This document shows, piece by piece, positions 26,900 to 35,302 of a stretch of 64,000 nt of DNA. Source of the stretch: Pseudomonas sp. Q11. GTDB lineage: Bacteria; Pseudomonadota; Gammaproteobacteria; Pseudomonadales; Pseudomonadaceae. Numbering within the stretch: the first letter of the stretch is position 1; each line of letters begins with the position of its first letter. Under the pieces are notes generated by a model. It was not told where the DNA came from. It saw nothing but the letters and a program-made list of their open reading frames with translations, and made no database searches. The stretch lies in NCBI RefSeq assembly GCF_024494355.1, contig NZ_JAKNQY010000003.1:7666-71665 (forward strand). Reading direction: 5' to 3'. Both the position numbers and the translations under genes were made by a program.

Positions 26900-27037
26900 C
26901 TGAATCTCCTTGGATTGCGACTAGAATCAATAGATCTTTTTCGCCTCCAGCTTGATGTCCGACGCTACAGCCGAGCAAATGAGTGCTCGTCACGCTAGAT
27001 GAGTTGACTTCATCCATGGCAATTCAGGAGATCAGTA

Positions 27038-27979
27038 ATGTTTGCCACGCTGCCCCTCAACGCACTGCGCGCCTTTGAGTCTGCCGCACGACTGCTCAGC
27101 TTCAAGGCAGCCGCGGCGGAGCTGTCGGTGACGCCTACGGCGGTCTCCCATCAGATTCGCGCCCTGGAAACCTGGCTGGGCCTGCAACTGTTCGAACGGC
27201 TGCCGCGCCAGGTGCGGCTCACCGACGGCGGCCAACGCTTGTTCCAGAGTTTGCACAGTGCCTTGCTGGAAGTGGCGCAAAGCGTCGACACCCTGCGCCC
27301 GCAACGCACCAACACTCACCTGACCCTTTCCACCACCGCAGCGTTTGCCAGCCTGTGGCTGGTGCCGCGCCTGGGCCGGTTTTATGCACGTCACCCGAAT
27401 ATCAACGTGCGCCTGGACACCCATTGCGAAGTGGTCGATTTGCATCAGGACGCCAGTGTCGATCTGGTGGTGCGCTACAGCCTGGACAGTTACCCGAACC
27501 TGTATGGCTTGTGTCTTTTCGATGAAAACTTCGGCGTGTATGGCTCGCCGGAGCAAGTGGCCCTGGCTGCGCAGAGGCCGCCCACGCTGATCAGCGTGCG
27601 CTGGCACAACGCCAAACTGTATGCCCATGGCTGGGAGGCCTGGTGCGCCCAGGCCGGCGAAACCTGGCTGGCCCAGCAACCTTGCGTACGCGAGTACGAC
27701 GAGGAGCATTACGCCCTGCAAGCGGCAATCGCCGGACAAGGCCTGGTACTGGCGAGCAACATCCTGGCTTCTGAAAGCGTCGCCAGCGGCCTGTTGGTGG
27801 CTTATCGGCCGCAGATCCAGGTCAACGGCGCCGGCTACAGCGCCCTGTGCGTTCCGGGTCGTGAACGCCATCCGCCGGTGCGGGCATTCTTCCAGTGGCT
27901 GGAGCAAGAGGCGCGGCAATCCGCTCATGCACTGAAAAACTCAGTAAAACTTTTCGAGGATCGCGTCACTCAGATTTAG
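27038..27979 (+). CDS. LysR-family transcriptional regulator, GcvA-like
   Basis: This 313-residue LysR regulator has its winged helix-turn-helix at residues 5-65 (PLNALRAFESAARLLSFKAAAAELSVTPTAVSHQIRALE). The effector domain follows from about 90 (HLTLSTTAAFASLWLVPRLGRFYARHPNINVRLDTH). The sequence resembles the GcvA/AmpR subgroup. It is transcribed away from the azoreductase-like gene, so that gene and itself are the probable targets. The effector is unknown. Confidence 0.88.
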   Translation: MFATLPLNALRAFESAARLLSFKAAAAELSVTPTAVSHQIRALETWLGLQLFERLPRQVRLTDGGQRLFQSLHSALLEVAQSVDTLRPQRTNTHLTLSTTAAFASLWLVPRLGRFYARHPNINVRLDTHCEVVDLHQDASVDLVVRYSLDSYPNLYGLCLFDENFGVYGSPEQVALAAQRPPTLISVRWHNAKLYAHGWEAWCAQAGETWLAQQPCVREYDEEHYALQAAIAGQGLVLASNILASESVASGLLVAYRPQIQVNGAGYSALCVPGRERHPPVRAFFQWLEQEARQSAHALKNSVKLFEDRVTQI

Positions 27980-28035
27980 AGCGATCACGCCATCAGAGTG
28001 TGACGCCCTACCGGATCAGCCTCCAGGAGAACGAG

Positions 28036-28566
28036 ATGAGCGACATGCACCTATCCGATGTAACCACCCTGCGCGAACGGGCGCGGCAGAACGTGCAGAA
28101 CGGCGCCGTGACCGAGGGATATAGCGCTGATCGACAGGAAGTCATTCGCCTGCTCAACGAAGCGCTGGCCACGGAACTGGTGTGCGTGCTGCGCTACAAG
28201 CGCCACTACTTCATGGCCACCGGCCTCAAGGCCAGCGTGGCGGCCAGCGAGTTTCTCGAACACGCGAACCAAGAAGCCGAACACGCCGACAAGCTCGCTG
28301 AGCGCATTGTGCAGTTGGGCGGCGAGCCGGAGTTCAACCCCGACCTGTTGACGCGCAACTCCCACGCCCAGTACGTGGCGGGCAACACCCTCAAGGAAAT
28401 GGTCTACGAAGACCTGGTCGCCGAACGGATCGCCATCGACAGCTACCGGGAAATCATCCAGTACATCGGTGAAAAAGACCCGACCACCCGGCGAATCTTT
28501 GAAGACATCCTGGCTCAGGAAGAAGAGCATGCCGATGACATGGCCGATATCCTGGCCGACTTGTAA
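28036..28566 (+). CDS. Ferritin-like (bacterioferritin-type) protein
   Basis: This 176-residue four-helix ferritin-like protein has di-iron ligand patterns: ALATELVCVLRYKRHYF near residues 40-56, EFLEHANQEAEHADKLAERI near 75-94, and EDLVAERIAIDSYREII and EDILAQEEEHADDMADIL further on. It resembles the bacterioferritin/Dps-related proteins of Pseudomonas that have a ferritin-like core but are longer than classic Bfr. The ATG at 28036 has AGGAGAACGAG just upstream. It may store iron or protect against peroxide. This is inferred from fold only. Confidence 0.85.
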   Translation: MSDMHLSDVTTLRERARQNVQNGAVTEGYSADRQEVIRLLNEALATELVCVLRYKRHYFMATGLKASVAASEFLEHANQEAEHADKLAERIVQLGGEPEFNPDLLTRNSHAQYVAGNTLKEMVYEDLVAERIAIDSYREIIQYIGEKDPTTRRIFEDILAQEEEHADDMADILADL

Positions 28567-28571
28567 TACCG

Positions 28572-28648
28572 CTATCGCGAGCAGGCTCGCTCCCACATTG
28601 AATCGTGTCCTGTCGCGGTCGAATGTGGGAGCGAGCCTGCTCGCGATG
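28572..28648. repeat. REP inverted pair
   Basis: Two REP units, tail-to-tail, between the convergent ferritin-like and AsmA genes. Confidence 0.9.
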
Positions 28649-28677
28649 GGGCCAGTAACCCTCACCGAAAAGCCTGG

Positions 28678-30753
28678 TTAACGGGTTGGCTTGACCGTCA
28701 CCGGCGCCTTGCCGGCCTTCATCTGTTCCAGCAATGGCGCGCACTGGTTCGGCTCACCACCGCTGGGTGCAACCAGGGCCAACAACCCGGCCGCCGGCGC
28801 GGCAATGACACCCAGCGCCACCATCCCGGCCCCACGCAGTATCAACGGCACGGCCTTGACGCCCGCCGCGGGCTTGGCGAAGGTGCCTCGCACGTACAAG
28901 GGCGAGCGCAGGGAAATCAAGCGCCAGCCCTTGGACTCCGGCGTAATGGTCAGGTCCAGTTGTTCAGTAGCCATGTTCGCCGTGCCATCGACGTAAATGA
29001 TCGCGTTCGCGGTGTCGAACACGAACAGGCGGGTGGTCGCCAGGCCAGTCTTGATGTCGAAGTCCGCCGCCGCGCAGTTGATCTTCACTTCCTCGTCGCC
29101 AAAGATTTTCCCCACCACGTAGTTGCCGACGTTCAGCCCCGCCAGCTCCATCAACTCCCGACTGATGGCGCCGTCGTTGATGAGCATTTTCAACGTACCG
29201 CTGGAGGTGCCCAGCAACGCTGCCACCGAATTGCCACGGCCGGTGATATCGGCATCGCCGTTCAGTTCACCGAAGCTGGTTTCCATCGGCGCGAAACCGG
29301 GGAATAGCTGTTTGAGCTTGAAACCCCGCGCCGTCAGCTTCGCCTGGCCTTCAAGGGGCCGTGTGCGGCCGTTGAGGCGGATCTGCGCATCGAGCCGGCC
29401 ACCGGCCACACCAAAGCGCAGGGGCTCGAGACTCAGTTGGCCGTCGTTGAGCACCAGATGCGTGTAAAGGTCAGTGAAGGGTAACTGCTCACTGTGGACG
29501 ATGCGCTTGCCGGTGAACTCCACATCGGCGTCCATTACGCCCCAGCGCTCGGTACGAAACTCCTCCACGGGCAGTACTTTGTCGGACGGCTGTTTGCTCG
29601 CGCCGCCTCGGGCCTTTTGTTCGGCGTTGGAGTCGGCGCCGATCAGGGGTGCCAGGTCGCTGAACAACAGTTGATTGGAGACCAGTGCGCCACTGAGTTT
29701 GGGCCGCGGCTGGCTGGCGACGTAGGCCAGGTCACCGTGGATATCGCTATCGCCGATCTTGCCGTTGAAGGCTTCATAACGAAACAGTGCCCCGCCGGGC
29801 TCGTGGAGCTTGGCAATCAGGCGGCCATCGGTGGAATACGGCGGCGAATCCGGCAAGGTCACGCCGGTCAGCGGGTAAAGATTGGCCAGGCTGCTACCGG
29901 CCAGTTTCAAGCGAAGATCCAGCGCGCCCAGGTTCATCGGGTCGGTCAGCGTGCCGGCCAGTTCGACACGGGTATCGTCGACTTTCGCCTGGGCCTGCAA
30001 CGGAAAAGGTTGCGACGCATCCTGTAGCGCCAACAAGCCACCGACCTTACCGGAGCCTGCGAGGCTCTGTCCGTGGTACTGGCCGTTGACCTTGAAGGCA
30101 AACGCATAATCCTGGGGCGCCGCACCTGCGTCCCGGGCCTTTTCCGCGGTCTTGTCGCCAACGATATCGCTGAAAGGGATGGGTTTGCCCAACGGGTCGA
30201 TCAGCAGGTCCAGCCGGGTTTTCAGCGTCTGGTCGTCAAGGGTGACATGACCCTTGTCGAAGCCGATGGTGCCGATGTCCAGCACCCAGCTGGACGGTTC
30301 GGCGTCCGGCTCTTTCGGGTCGAACTCAAACGTCCAGTTGGCACGGCCATCGGCCAGGCGTTGCAGGTTGGCGTCGGGTTCGGTCAGGTCGATGCGCGGA
30401 ATTGCTACTCGCTGCGCCAGCAAGGCCAGGGGCGAGATGCGCAGCTCGACGCGCTTGAGCGTGACCATTTGCGTGGTTTTCGACCAGTCAGGGTTACCCA
30501 GACTCAAGTCTTCGGCCACCACATGGGGCCACGGTACCCAGGCCCGCCAGCCGCCCTCCTCCGGTTCGCGCTGCCAGACCACCGCCAGGTTGCCATTGAT
30601 GGCGAACGGGCGATGCAACTCCTCGGAAACCTTGGCGTTGAGCGGCGGCTTGATCCGGTTCCAATCAAAGAACGCGATGACCAGCACCAGCACGGCCAGC
30701 AGGACAACAAGGCTGGCGAAGGTCCAGGCGAGGATTTTTGAGGTGCGCGTCAT
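28678..30753 (-). CDS. AsmA family protein
   Basis: This 691-residue protein has one N-terminal anchor helix at residues 7-28 (ILAWTFASLVVLLAVLVLVIAFF) and a long periplasmic part rich in beta-strand patterns. AsmA proteins are bridge-like lipid-transfer or envelope assembly factors. The N-terminal AsmA domain includes NRIKPPLNAKVSEELHRPFAINGNL. The C-terminal AsmA_2-type region includes DLYTHLVLNDGQLSLEPLRFGVAGGRLDAQIRLNG and LNGDADITGRGNSVAALLGTSSGTLKMLINDGAISRELMELAGLNV. The ATG at 30753 directly precedes the anchor helix. Codons upstream in the open frame lack family features. Confidence 0.88.
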   Translation of the reverse strand: MTRTSKILAWTFASLVVLLAVLVLVIAFFDWNRIKPPLNAKVSEELHRPFAINGNLAVVWQREPEEGGWRAWVPWPHVVAEDLSLGNPDWSKTTQMVTLKRVELRISPLALLAQRVAIPRIDLTEPDANLQRLADGRANWTFEFDPKEPDAEPSSWVLDIGTIGFDKGHVTLDDQTLKTRLDLLIDPLGKPIPFSDIVGDKTAEKARDAGAAPQDYAFAFKVNGQYHGQSLAGSGKVGGLLALQDASQPFPLQAQAKVDDTRVELAGTLTDPMNLGALDLRLKLAGSSLANLYPLTGVTLPDSPPYSTDGRLIAKLHEPGGALFRYEAFNGKIGDSDIHGDLAYVASQPRPKLSGALVSNQLLFSDLAPLIGADSNAEQKARGGASKQPSDKVLPVEEFRTERWGVMDADVEFTGKRIVHSEQLPFTDLYTHLVLNDGQLSLEPLRFGVAGGRLDAQIRLNGRTRPLEGQAKLTARGFKLKQLFPGFAPMETSFGELNGDADITGRGNSVAALLGTSSGTLKMLINDGAISRELMELAGLNVGNYVVGKIFGDEEVKINCAAADFDIKTGLATTRLFVFDTANAIIYVDGTANMATEQLDLTITPESKGWRLISLRSPLYVRGTFAKPAAGVKAVPLILRGAGMVALGVIAAPAAGLLALVAPSGGEPNQCAPLLEQMKAGKAPVTVKPTR

Positions 30754-31138
30754 GCACAAGGCTCCTGATGACAAGTCTGCGTCCGGACAAGCGACGGCTT
30801 GGAAGCACGAACCTGTAACCGGCTCGTTGTGAAGAGTAGGACTGGCAAAACAGCCAACTGGTTTAACTCTATGGGCGATGAACGGCACAAATAACTGGAA
30901 AAACCTGACCGAACCGCCAGCTACGTGTTACCGGCCCCGCACTTTTGCGAGGCATGAATGGGTACAAAATACCCACTCAGTGCAAAACATCGCCTCGGAA
31001 ACACCCGTTCTAGAGCCTTCCGGCCAAACAATCAATTCTGTTGATTATTACCATTGCGTTTATGAACTTTTATATCGACTTATCGAGAGTAGCATTGCCT
31101 CCGTACCCACTTTATCGCCCCCCCAAGGAGCAATGATC
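30754..31138. other. Gene-free AT-richer divergent region
   Basis: This 385-base gap lies between the divergent AsmA gene and the 14-residue-repeat protein. Its right half (about 31020-31110) is clearly richer in A and T than the surroundings and probably holds the promoter of the repeat protein. A good ribosome site (AAGGAG, 31125-31130) ends it. No gene, repeat family or recognised operator is seen. Confidence 0.5.
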
Positions 31139-31648
31139 ATGAAACGCCAATTACTGATGAGCCTCACCCTTTCCATGCTGGCCTCCACCGCTTTCGCACT
31201 GCCAGCCTCCGAACAAGCCACGCCACAGGTCAAGGACAGCCGCTCGGTCTATAGCCAGACCGTTGCTGATGATGGCTACGACCAGACCCGTCAAGGTAAG
31301 GAACTGGCTGAAGGCGGTTACGAGCGTACCCCTCAGGGTCAGACAGTTGCCGAAGGCGGCTACGAACGTACCCCTCAGGGTCAGACAGTTGCTGAAGGTG
31401 GCTACGAACGTACCCCTCAGGGTCAGACAGTTGCTGAAGGTGGCTACGAACGTACCCCTCAGGGTCAGACAGTTGCTGAAGGCGGCTACGAACGTACCCC
31501 TCAAGGTCAGGAAGTAGCTGAAGGTGGCCGTCGTCGCCTGGAAGAAAAAGGCCTGGTTGAAGGTGGCTACGAGCGCACCCCACAGGGTCAGGCCGTTGCT
31601 GAAGGCGGTGGTGACCGCGTGATCAAACGCAACAGCGCATTGAGCTGA
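31139..31648 (+). CDS. Small secreted protein of 14-residue tandem repeats
   Basis: This 169-residue exported protein has a signal peptide at residues 1-20 (MKRQLLMSLTLSMLASTAFA). A body of near-identical 14-residue units follows, with consensus TVAEGGYERTPQGQ. Units run in order: a divergent first unit, one starting EL, four perfect copies, an EVAEGGRRRLEEKG unit, a 13-residue unit, and a degenerate end. The repeat is charged, Gly- and Gln-rich and without cysteines, suggesting an extended or fibrous periplasmic protein. ATG 31139 lies eight bases after AAGGAG. The ATG at 31133 is too close to it. Function is unknown. I recall similar Pseudomonas proteins carrying the label phage infection protein, but nothing in the sequence explains that name. 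Confidence 0.85.
   Translation: MKRQLLMSLTLSMLASTAFALPASEQATPQVKDSRSVYSQTVADDGYDQTRQGKELAEGGYERTPQGQTVAEGGYERTPQGQTVAEGGYERTPQGQTVAEGGYERTPQGQTVAEGGYERTPQGQEVAEGGRRRLEEKGLVEGGYERTPQGQAVAEGGGDRVIKRNSALS
31259..31633 (+). repeat. 42-base tandem repeat array inside the repeat protein gene
   Basis: Units of 42 bases start at 31259, 31301, 31343, 31385, 31427, 31469 and 31511. A 39-base unit follows at 31553 and a last partial unit at 31592. Copies at 31343-31510 differ by only a few bases. The unit is a multiple of three, so copy-number change would keep the frame. Confidence 0.95.
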
Positions 31649-31670
31649 GCCGATGGTGGCCCGGAAAAAA

Positions 31671-31695
31671 GCCCGATTCCTGCAATCGGGCTTTT
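31671..31695 (+). terminator. Rho-independent terminator of the repeat protein gene
   Basis: GCCCGATT-CCTGC-AATCGGGC stem-loop followed by TTTT, preceded by a run of A. It lies 22 bases after the stop and could also work on the opposite strand. Confidence 0.9.
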
Positions 31696-31804
31696 AACTT
31701 TTCAAGAACCTCGCTTTCTCGTTTGATCCCCCTCTACCGTTCGACGGCGACAAAGTCGATTTGCTAGAGTGCAGCGCTCCCGTGAATCAGAAGTCAGCCC
31801 TGCG

Positions 31805-32437
31805 ATGCTGCCCCGCGCCGAACAGAAACAACAGACCCGAAATGCCTTGATGGATGCAGCCCGTCATTTGATGGAGTGCGGCCGAGGGTTCGGCAGCCTG
31901 AGCCTGCGGGAAGTCGCCAGGACCGCCGGCATCGTCCCCACCGGGTTCTACCGGCATTTCGACGACATGGACCAACTGGGCCTGGCACTGGTCAGCGAAG
32001 TCGGCCAGACCTTTCGCGAAACCATCCGGCTGGTGCGCCACAACGAATTCGTCATGGGCGGCATCATTGATGCCTCGGTGCGTATTTTTCTGGATGTGGT
32101 GCAAGCCAACCGTTCGCAGTTCCTGTTCCTGGCCCGCGAGCAGTACGGCGGCTCCCTGCCCGTGCGCAAAGCCATCGCCTGTCTGCGTGAAGGCATCAGT
32201 TCGGACCTGGCGGCCGACCTGGCATTGATGCCCAAATTGCAGCATTTGGACCTTGCCGCATTGAGCGTAATGGCCGACCTCATCGTCAAAAGCGTATTCG
32301 CCACTCTGCCTGACATCCTCGACCCGCCCGCAGAAGCCCTGCCTGAACACCTCACGCCCCAAGTGAAAATCACCCAGCAATTGCGCTTTATTTTCATCGG
32401 GCTCAAGCACTGGCAAGGCTTGGGCAGCACCGAGTAG
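31805..32437 (+). CDS. desT: TetR-family fatty-acid desaturase regulator DesT
   Basis: This 210-residue TetR-family repressor matches the length of P. aeruginosa DesT, and the gene lies next to ureEFG as desT does there. DesT senses the acyl-CoA saturation balance and controls desaturase genes. The helix-turn-helix is residues 10-55 (QTRNALMDAARHLMECGRGFGSLSLREVARTAGIVPTGFYRHF). FLFLAREQYGGSLPVRKAI near 105-123 resembles FabR/DesT ligand-domain sequence. The desCB genes that flank desT in P. aeruginosa are absent here, and the upstream neighbour is the repeat protein. ATG 31805 (MLPRAEQKQQTRN) fits the family start. Confidence 0.85.
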   Translation: MLPRAEQKQQTRNALMDAARHLMECGRGFGSLSLREVARTAGIVPTGFYRHFDDMDQLGLALVSEVGQTFRETIRLVRHNEFVMGGIIDASVRIFLDVVQANRSQFLFLAREQYGGSLPVRKAIACLREGISSDLAADLALMPKLQHLDLAALSVMADLIVKSVFATLPDILDPPAEALPEHLTPQVKITQQLRFIFIGLKHWQGLGSTE

Positions 32438-32454
32438 CCGCCGAGAGGTTTCCT

Positions 32455-32544
32455 TTGTGGGAGCGAGCCTGCTTGCGATAGCAGTGGGTCAGCCAACATT
32501 GATTCCACCGATGCACCGCAATCGCGAGCAGGCTCGCTCCCACA
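32455..32544. repeat. REP inverted pair
   Basis: Two facing REP units between desT and the ureE promoter. The first carries one variation (CTTGCGATAG). Confidence 0.9.
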
Positions 32545-32556
32545 GTGTTTCGCGCA

Positions 32557-32673
32557 AGCTGCAAAATGGTGCACGGCACCAGTAGGCGCACCATAACAGC
32601 ACGCAATCCGAACCATCCTGAAACGCCACCCCAGCTATTTCCTACATCTCCATCTATTGGCAAGCCCCTTGCT
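32557..32673 (+). promoter_or_regulatory. Sigma-54 promoter with NtrC-type sites upstream of ureE
   Basis: TTGGCAAGCCCCTTGCT at 32657-32673 matches the -24/-12 consensus almost fully, with GG (32659-32660) and GC (32671-32672) ten bases apart. The predicted start is near 32684, and the ureE ATG is at 32710. About 90-125 bases upstream lie TGGTGC (32567), GCACCA (32576) and GCACCA (32588). The stretch 32557-32573 has a perfect right half and a poor left half of the NtrC site. The promoter call is strong. The activator call is inferred from these half-sites and from the urtA promoter. Confidence 0.75.
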
Positions 32674-32709
32674 CTAAACACAGCACCGTTCATTGCTGGA
32701 AGCCTTCCG

Positions 32710-33210
32710 ATGCTGGTGATTCATCGCAGAATCGACACTCAACCCCGCTGGGACGCCGAGCTGCACCTGACCTTCGACGCCCGCAGCAAAAGCCGCCTGC
32801 GCTGTTTCAGTGCCGAAGGTGAAGACGTGGGTTTGTTTTTGGAGCGAGGCCAGCCGCCGCTCTACGATGGCGAATGCCTGCAAGCTGAAGACGGGCGCAT
32901 CGTGCGCGTCTGCGCCCGCCCCGAACAATTGCTGCATGTCACCTGCGCCAATGCATTTGAACTGACCCGTGCGGCCTATCACCTGGGCAATCGCCATGTT
33001 GCCCTGCAAGTGGGCGATGGCTGGCTGCGCCTGCTGGACGATTACGTGCTCAAGGCGATGCTCGAACAACTGGGTGCCAACGCCGAAAACATTGAGGCGC
33101 CGTTCCAACCGGAACACGGCGCGTATGGCGGCGGCCATCATCATTCCCGACACGGCGACGAAGATTTCAACTACGCGCCCCGCCTGCATCAGTTCGGCGT
33201 ACGCACATGA
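32710..33210 (+). CDS. ureE: Urease accessory protein UreE
   Basis: UreE is the nickel metallochaperone that delivers Ni to the UreDFG-urease complex. The 166-residue product has the N-terminal barrel (MLVIHRRID, LTFDARSKSRLRCFSAEGEDVGLFLERG), the nickel-dimer interface region (ELTRAAYHLGNRHVALQV) with its conserved His, and a His-rich C-terminus (GAYGGGHHHSRHGDED). The ATG at 32710 lies 26 bases after the predicted start of the sigma-54 transcript. The gene overlaps ureF by four bases. Confidence 0.96.
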   Translation: MLVIHRRIDTQPRWDAELHLTFDARSKSRLRCFSAEGEDVGLFLERGQPPLYDGECLQAEDGRIVRVCARPEQLLHVTCANAFELTRAAYHLGNRHVALQVGDGWLRLLDDYVLKAMLEQLGANAENIEAPFQPEHGAYGGGHHHSRHGDEDFNYAPRLHQFGVRT

Positions 33211-33881
33211 ATCCGGCGTGGGCGCTGCTGCGTCTGGCCAGCCCGCAATTGCCGATTGGCGGTTACAGCTATTCCCAGGGATTGGAGATGGCGGTGGATA
33301 ACGGCCAGGTCAAAACCTGCGACGACGCCCGTCGCTGGATCAGCGATCAGTTGCTGTTGAACCTGGCACGCTTCGAGGCGCCTCTGTTGCTGGCCCACTG
33401 CACCGCCGCCACCGCCGACGACTGGGACGCCTTGCTGCAACACTGCGAAGAACACCGCGCCAGCCGGGAAACCCGCGAGCTGTATCAGGAGAGCCGGCAG
33501 ATGGGCTATTCGTTGCAGCAGTTGCTGGGCGGCCTGCCAGAACTCGATGCCGCGGCACGGAGCTTTGTTGAACAACGTACCGAACCGCACCTGGCCCTGG
33601 GTTGGGCCCTGGCCGCTCGCGCCTGGCACATCAGCCCCCAGGACGCTCTTGCCGCCTGGTTATGGAGCTGGCTGGAAAACCAGTTGGCCGTACTGATGAA
33701 GACCCTGCCCCTGGGCCAGCAAGCCGCCCAGCGCCTGACCAGCGAACTGCTGCCGCTGCTGCAACAGGCCCAGCACGACGCCTCGAACATCGATCCCGAC
33801 CACTACGGCAGCGCCGCGTTTGGCCTGTCCCTGGCGAGCATGGCCCATGAACGCCAGTACAGCCGCCTGTTCCGTTCCTAG
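33207..33881 (+). CDS. ureF: Urease accessory protein UreF
   Basis: UreF forms the UreDF scaffold that recruits UreG to apo-urease. The 224-residue helical protein begins MNPAWALLRLASPQLPIGGYSYSQGLEMAVDNGQV, the typical family opening. It retains the ALGWALAARAWHISPQDALAAWLWSWLENQLAVLMKTLPLGQ segment and the C-terminal GLSLASMAHERQYSRLFRS tail that contacts UreD. Its start overlaps ureE. Nine bases containing TAGGAGACC separate it from ureG. Confidence 0.96.
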   Translation: MNPAWALLRLASPQLPIGGYSYSQGLEMAVDNGQVKTCDDARRWISDQLLLNLARFEAPLLLAHCTAATADDWDALLQHCEEHRASRETRELYQESRQMGYSLQQLLGGLPELDAAARSFVEQRTEPHLALGWALAARAWHISPQDALAAWLWSWLENQLAVLMKTLPLGQQAAQRLTSELLPLLQQAQHDASNIDPDHYGSAAFGLSLASMAHERQYSRLFRS

Positions 33882-33890
33882 GAGACCCTC

Positions 33891-34505
33891 ATGAATACAC
33901 AACCTCTGCGCGTCGGTATCGGCGGCCCGGTGGGTTCCGGCAAAACCGCACTGACCCTGGCCCTGTGCCTGGCTCTACGTGAACGCTACAACCTGGCGGT
34001 GGTCACCAACGACATCTACACCCGCGAAGATGCCGACTTTCTGGTGCGCAACCAAGCTCTGGCGCCGGAACGAATTATCGGCGTGGAAACCGGCGGTTGC
34101 CCGCACACGGCGATTCGCGAAGACGCCTCGATCAACCTTGAGGCCGTGGATCAATTGAACCGGCGGTTTCCGGGGCTGGATCTGATCCTGGTGGAATCGG
34201 GTGGCGACAACCTTTCGGCGACCTTCAGCCCGGAGTTGTCGGACCTGACCATTTACGTGATCGATGTCTCGGCCGGCGACAAGCTGCCGCGCAAAGGCGG
34301 GCCGGGCATCTGTAAATCCGACCTGCTGGTGATCAACAAGATCGACCTGGCGCCACTGGTGGGGGCGTCCCTGGAAATGATGGACAGCGACACCCGACGA
34401 ATGCGCAACGGCAAGCCGTTCGTGTTCAGCAACCAGAAAACCGGCCAGGGCCTGGAGCAGATCATCGCCTTCATCGAACGCCAGGGCCTGCTGACCGCCG
34501 CCTGA
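33891..34505 (+). CDS. ureG: Urease accessory GTPase UreG
   Basis: UreG is the SIMIBI-class GTPase that powers nickel insertion into urease. The 204-residue protein has the P-loop [11 protein letters not shown] at residues 11-21, the [11 protein letters not shown] segment, the metal-binding Cys-Pro-His motif in [17 protein letters not shown] near 64-80, [17 protein letters not shown] near 103-119, and the guanine-specificity motif NKIDLAP near 146. It follows ureF closely. The ureE-ureF-ureG order is one operon. Confidence 0.98.
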   Translation: MNTQPLRVGIGGPVGSGKTALTLALCLALRERYNLAVVTNDIYTREDADFLVRNQALAPERIIGVETGGCPHTAIREDASINLEAVDQLNRRFPGLDLILVESGGDNLSATFSPELSDLTIYVIDVSAGDKLPRKGGPGICKSDLLVINKIDLAPLVGASLEMMDSDTRRMRNGKPFVFSNQKTGQGLEQIIAFIERQGLLTAA

Positions 34506-34550
34506 TTTTTCAACTTCAACGATTCACCCGTTCAACAAGGAAGCTTATCC

Positions 34551-35123
34551 ATGACCTTCAAACGCCTGCTTGGCGCCCTCGCCCTGTTGCTGACTCCGGC
34601 CTTGGCCTTCGCTCACCCCGGCCATGGCGATAACGGCCTGATGGCCGGCCTCGGTCACCCCATCGGCGGGCTTGATCATCTGCTGGCGATGTTGGCGGTC
34701 GGCTTGTGGGCCGCCCAACAACAAGGCGCGGCGCGCTGGGCACTGCCGTGCACCTTCGTCGCCAGCATGCTGATCGGCGGTTTGCTCGGCTTTGAAGGCC
34801 TGGACCTGCCAGCACTGGAAAGCGGGATTGCCGCCTCGGTGCTGGCCCTGGGCCTGGCGGTGGCTCTGGCGGTACGCCCGCCGCTGAGCCTGGCGATTGG
34901 CGCGACGGCGGTGTTTGCGCTGTTCCATGGCGTGGCCCATGGCCTGGAACTGCCGGACATGACAAGTCCCTTGGCTTACGCGGCCGGTTTTGTCGCGGCG
35001 ACGGCGGCGCTGCATGGCGCTGGCTACGCCGTGGTTCGCGTTTTGCCACGAGCGGCCGCGCCACTGGTGCGCCTGGCCGGAGTGGGTTCGGCGGCGGCTG
35101 GGGTGTGGTTGTTGGCGGGTTGA
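34551..35123 (+). CDS. ureJ: HupE/UreJ nickel transporter
   Basis: This 190-residue membrane protein of the HupE/UreJ family is a putative nickel permease. The signal-like first helix (MTFKRLLGALALLLTPALAFA) is followed by HPGHGDNG and GLGHPIGGLDHLLAMLAVGLWAAQQ, the conserved His/Asp motif. FALFHGVAHGLELP near residues 123-136 is the second His motif. About six helices are predicted. As the last gene behind ureG, it probably supplies Ni to urease. The ribosome site is AAGGAAG. Confidence 0.93.
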   Translation: MTFKRLLGALALLLTPALAFAHPGHGDNGLMAGLGHPIGGLDHLLAMLAVGLWAAQQQGAARWALPCTFVASMLIGGLLGFEGLDLPALESGIAASVLALGLAVALAVRPPLSLAIGATAVFALFHGVAHGLELPDMTSPLAYAAGFVAATAALHGAGYAVVRVLPRAAAPLVRLAGVGSAAAGVWLLAG

Positions 35124-35144
35124 TTTTCAGCGCCCATCAAGGCT

Positions 35145-35218
35145 AATCGCGAGCAGGCTCGCTCCCACAGGGCGTGGTGTACGCCGATAAATGTGGGAGC
35201 GAGCCTGCTCGCGATGAC
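35145..35218. repeat. REP inverted pair
   Basis: Tail-to-tail REP units (35146-35168 and 35192-35216) after ureJ, likely near the end of the ureEFGJ transcript. Confidence 0.9.
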
Positions 35219-35302
35219 GGACTGGAGGGCCCCGCCTCTCTCGAACTTGCCACTCTGCTACCATGTCGCGCAATCGCCCCCCAGCCGTGACGACGTCCGC
35301 CA

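Noticed and set aside
31151..31583. Two 117-codon antisense frames across the 14-residue repeat gene.
   Set aside because: The 42-base unit is a multiple of three, so any frame free of stops in one unit stays open through the array. They lack ribosome sites and signals.
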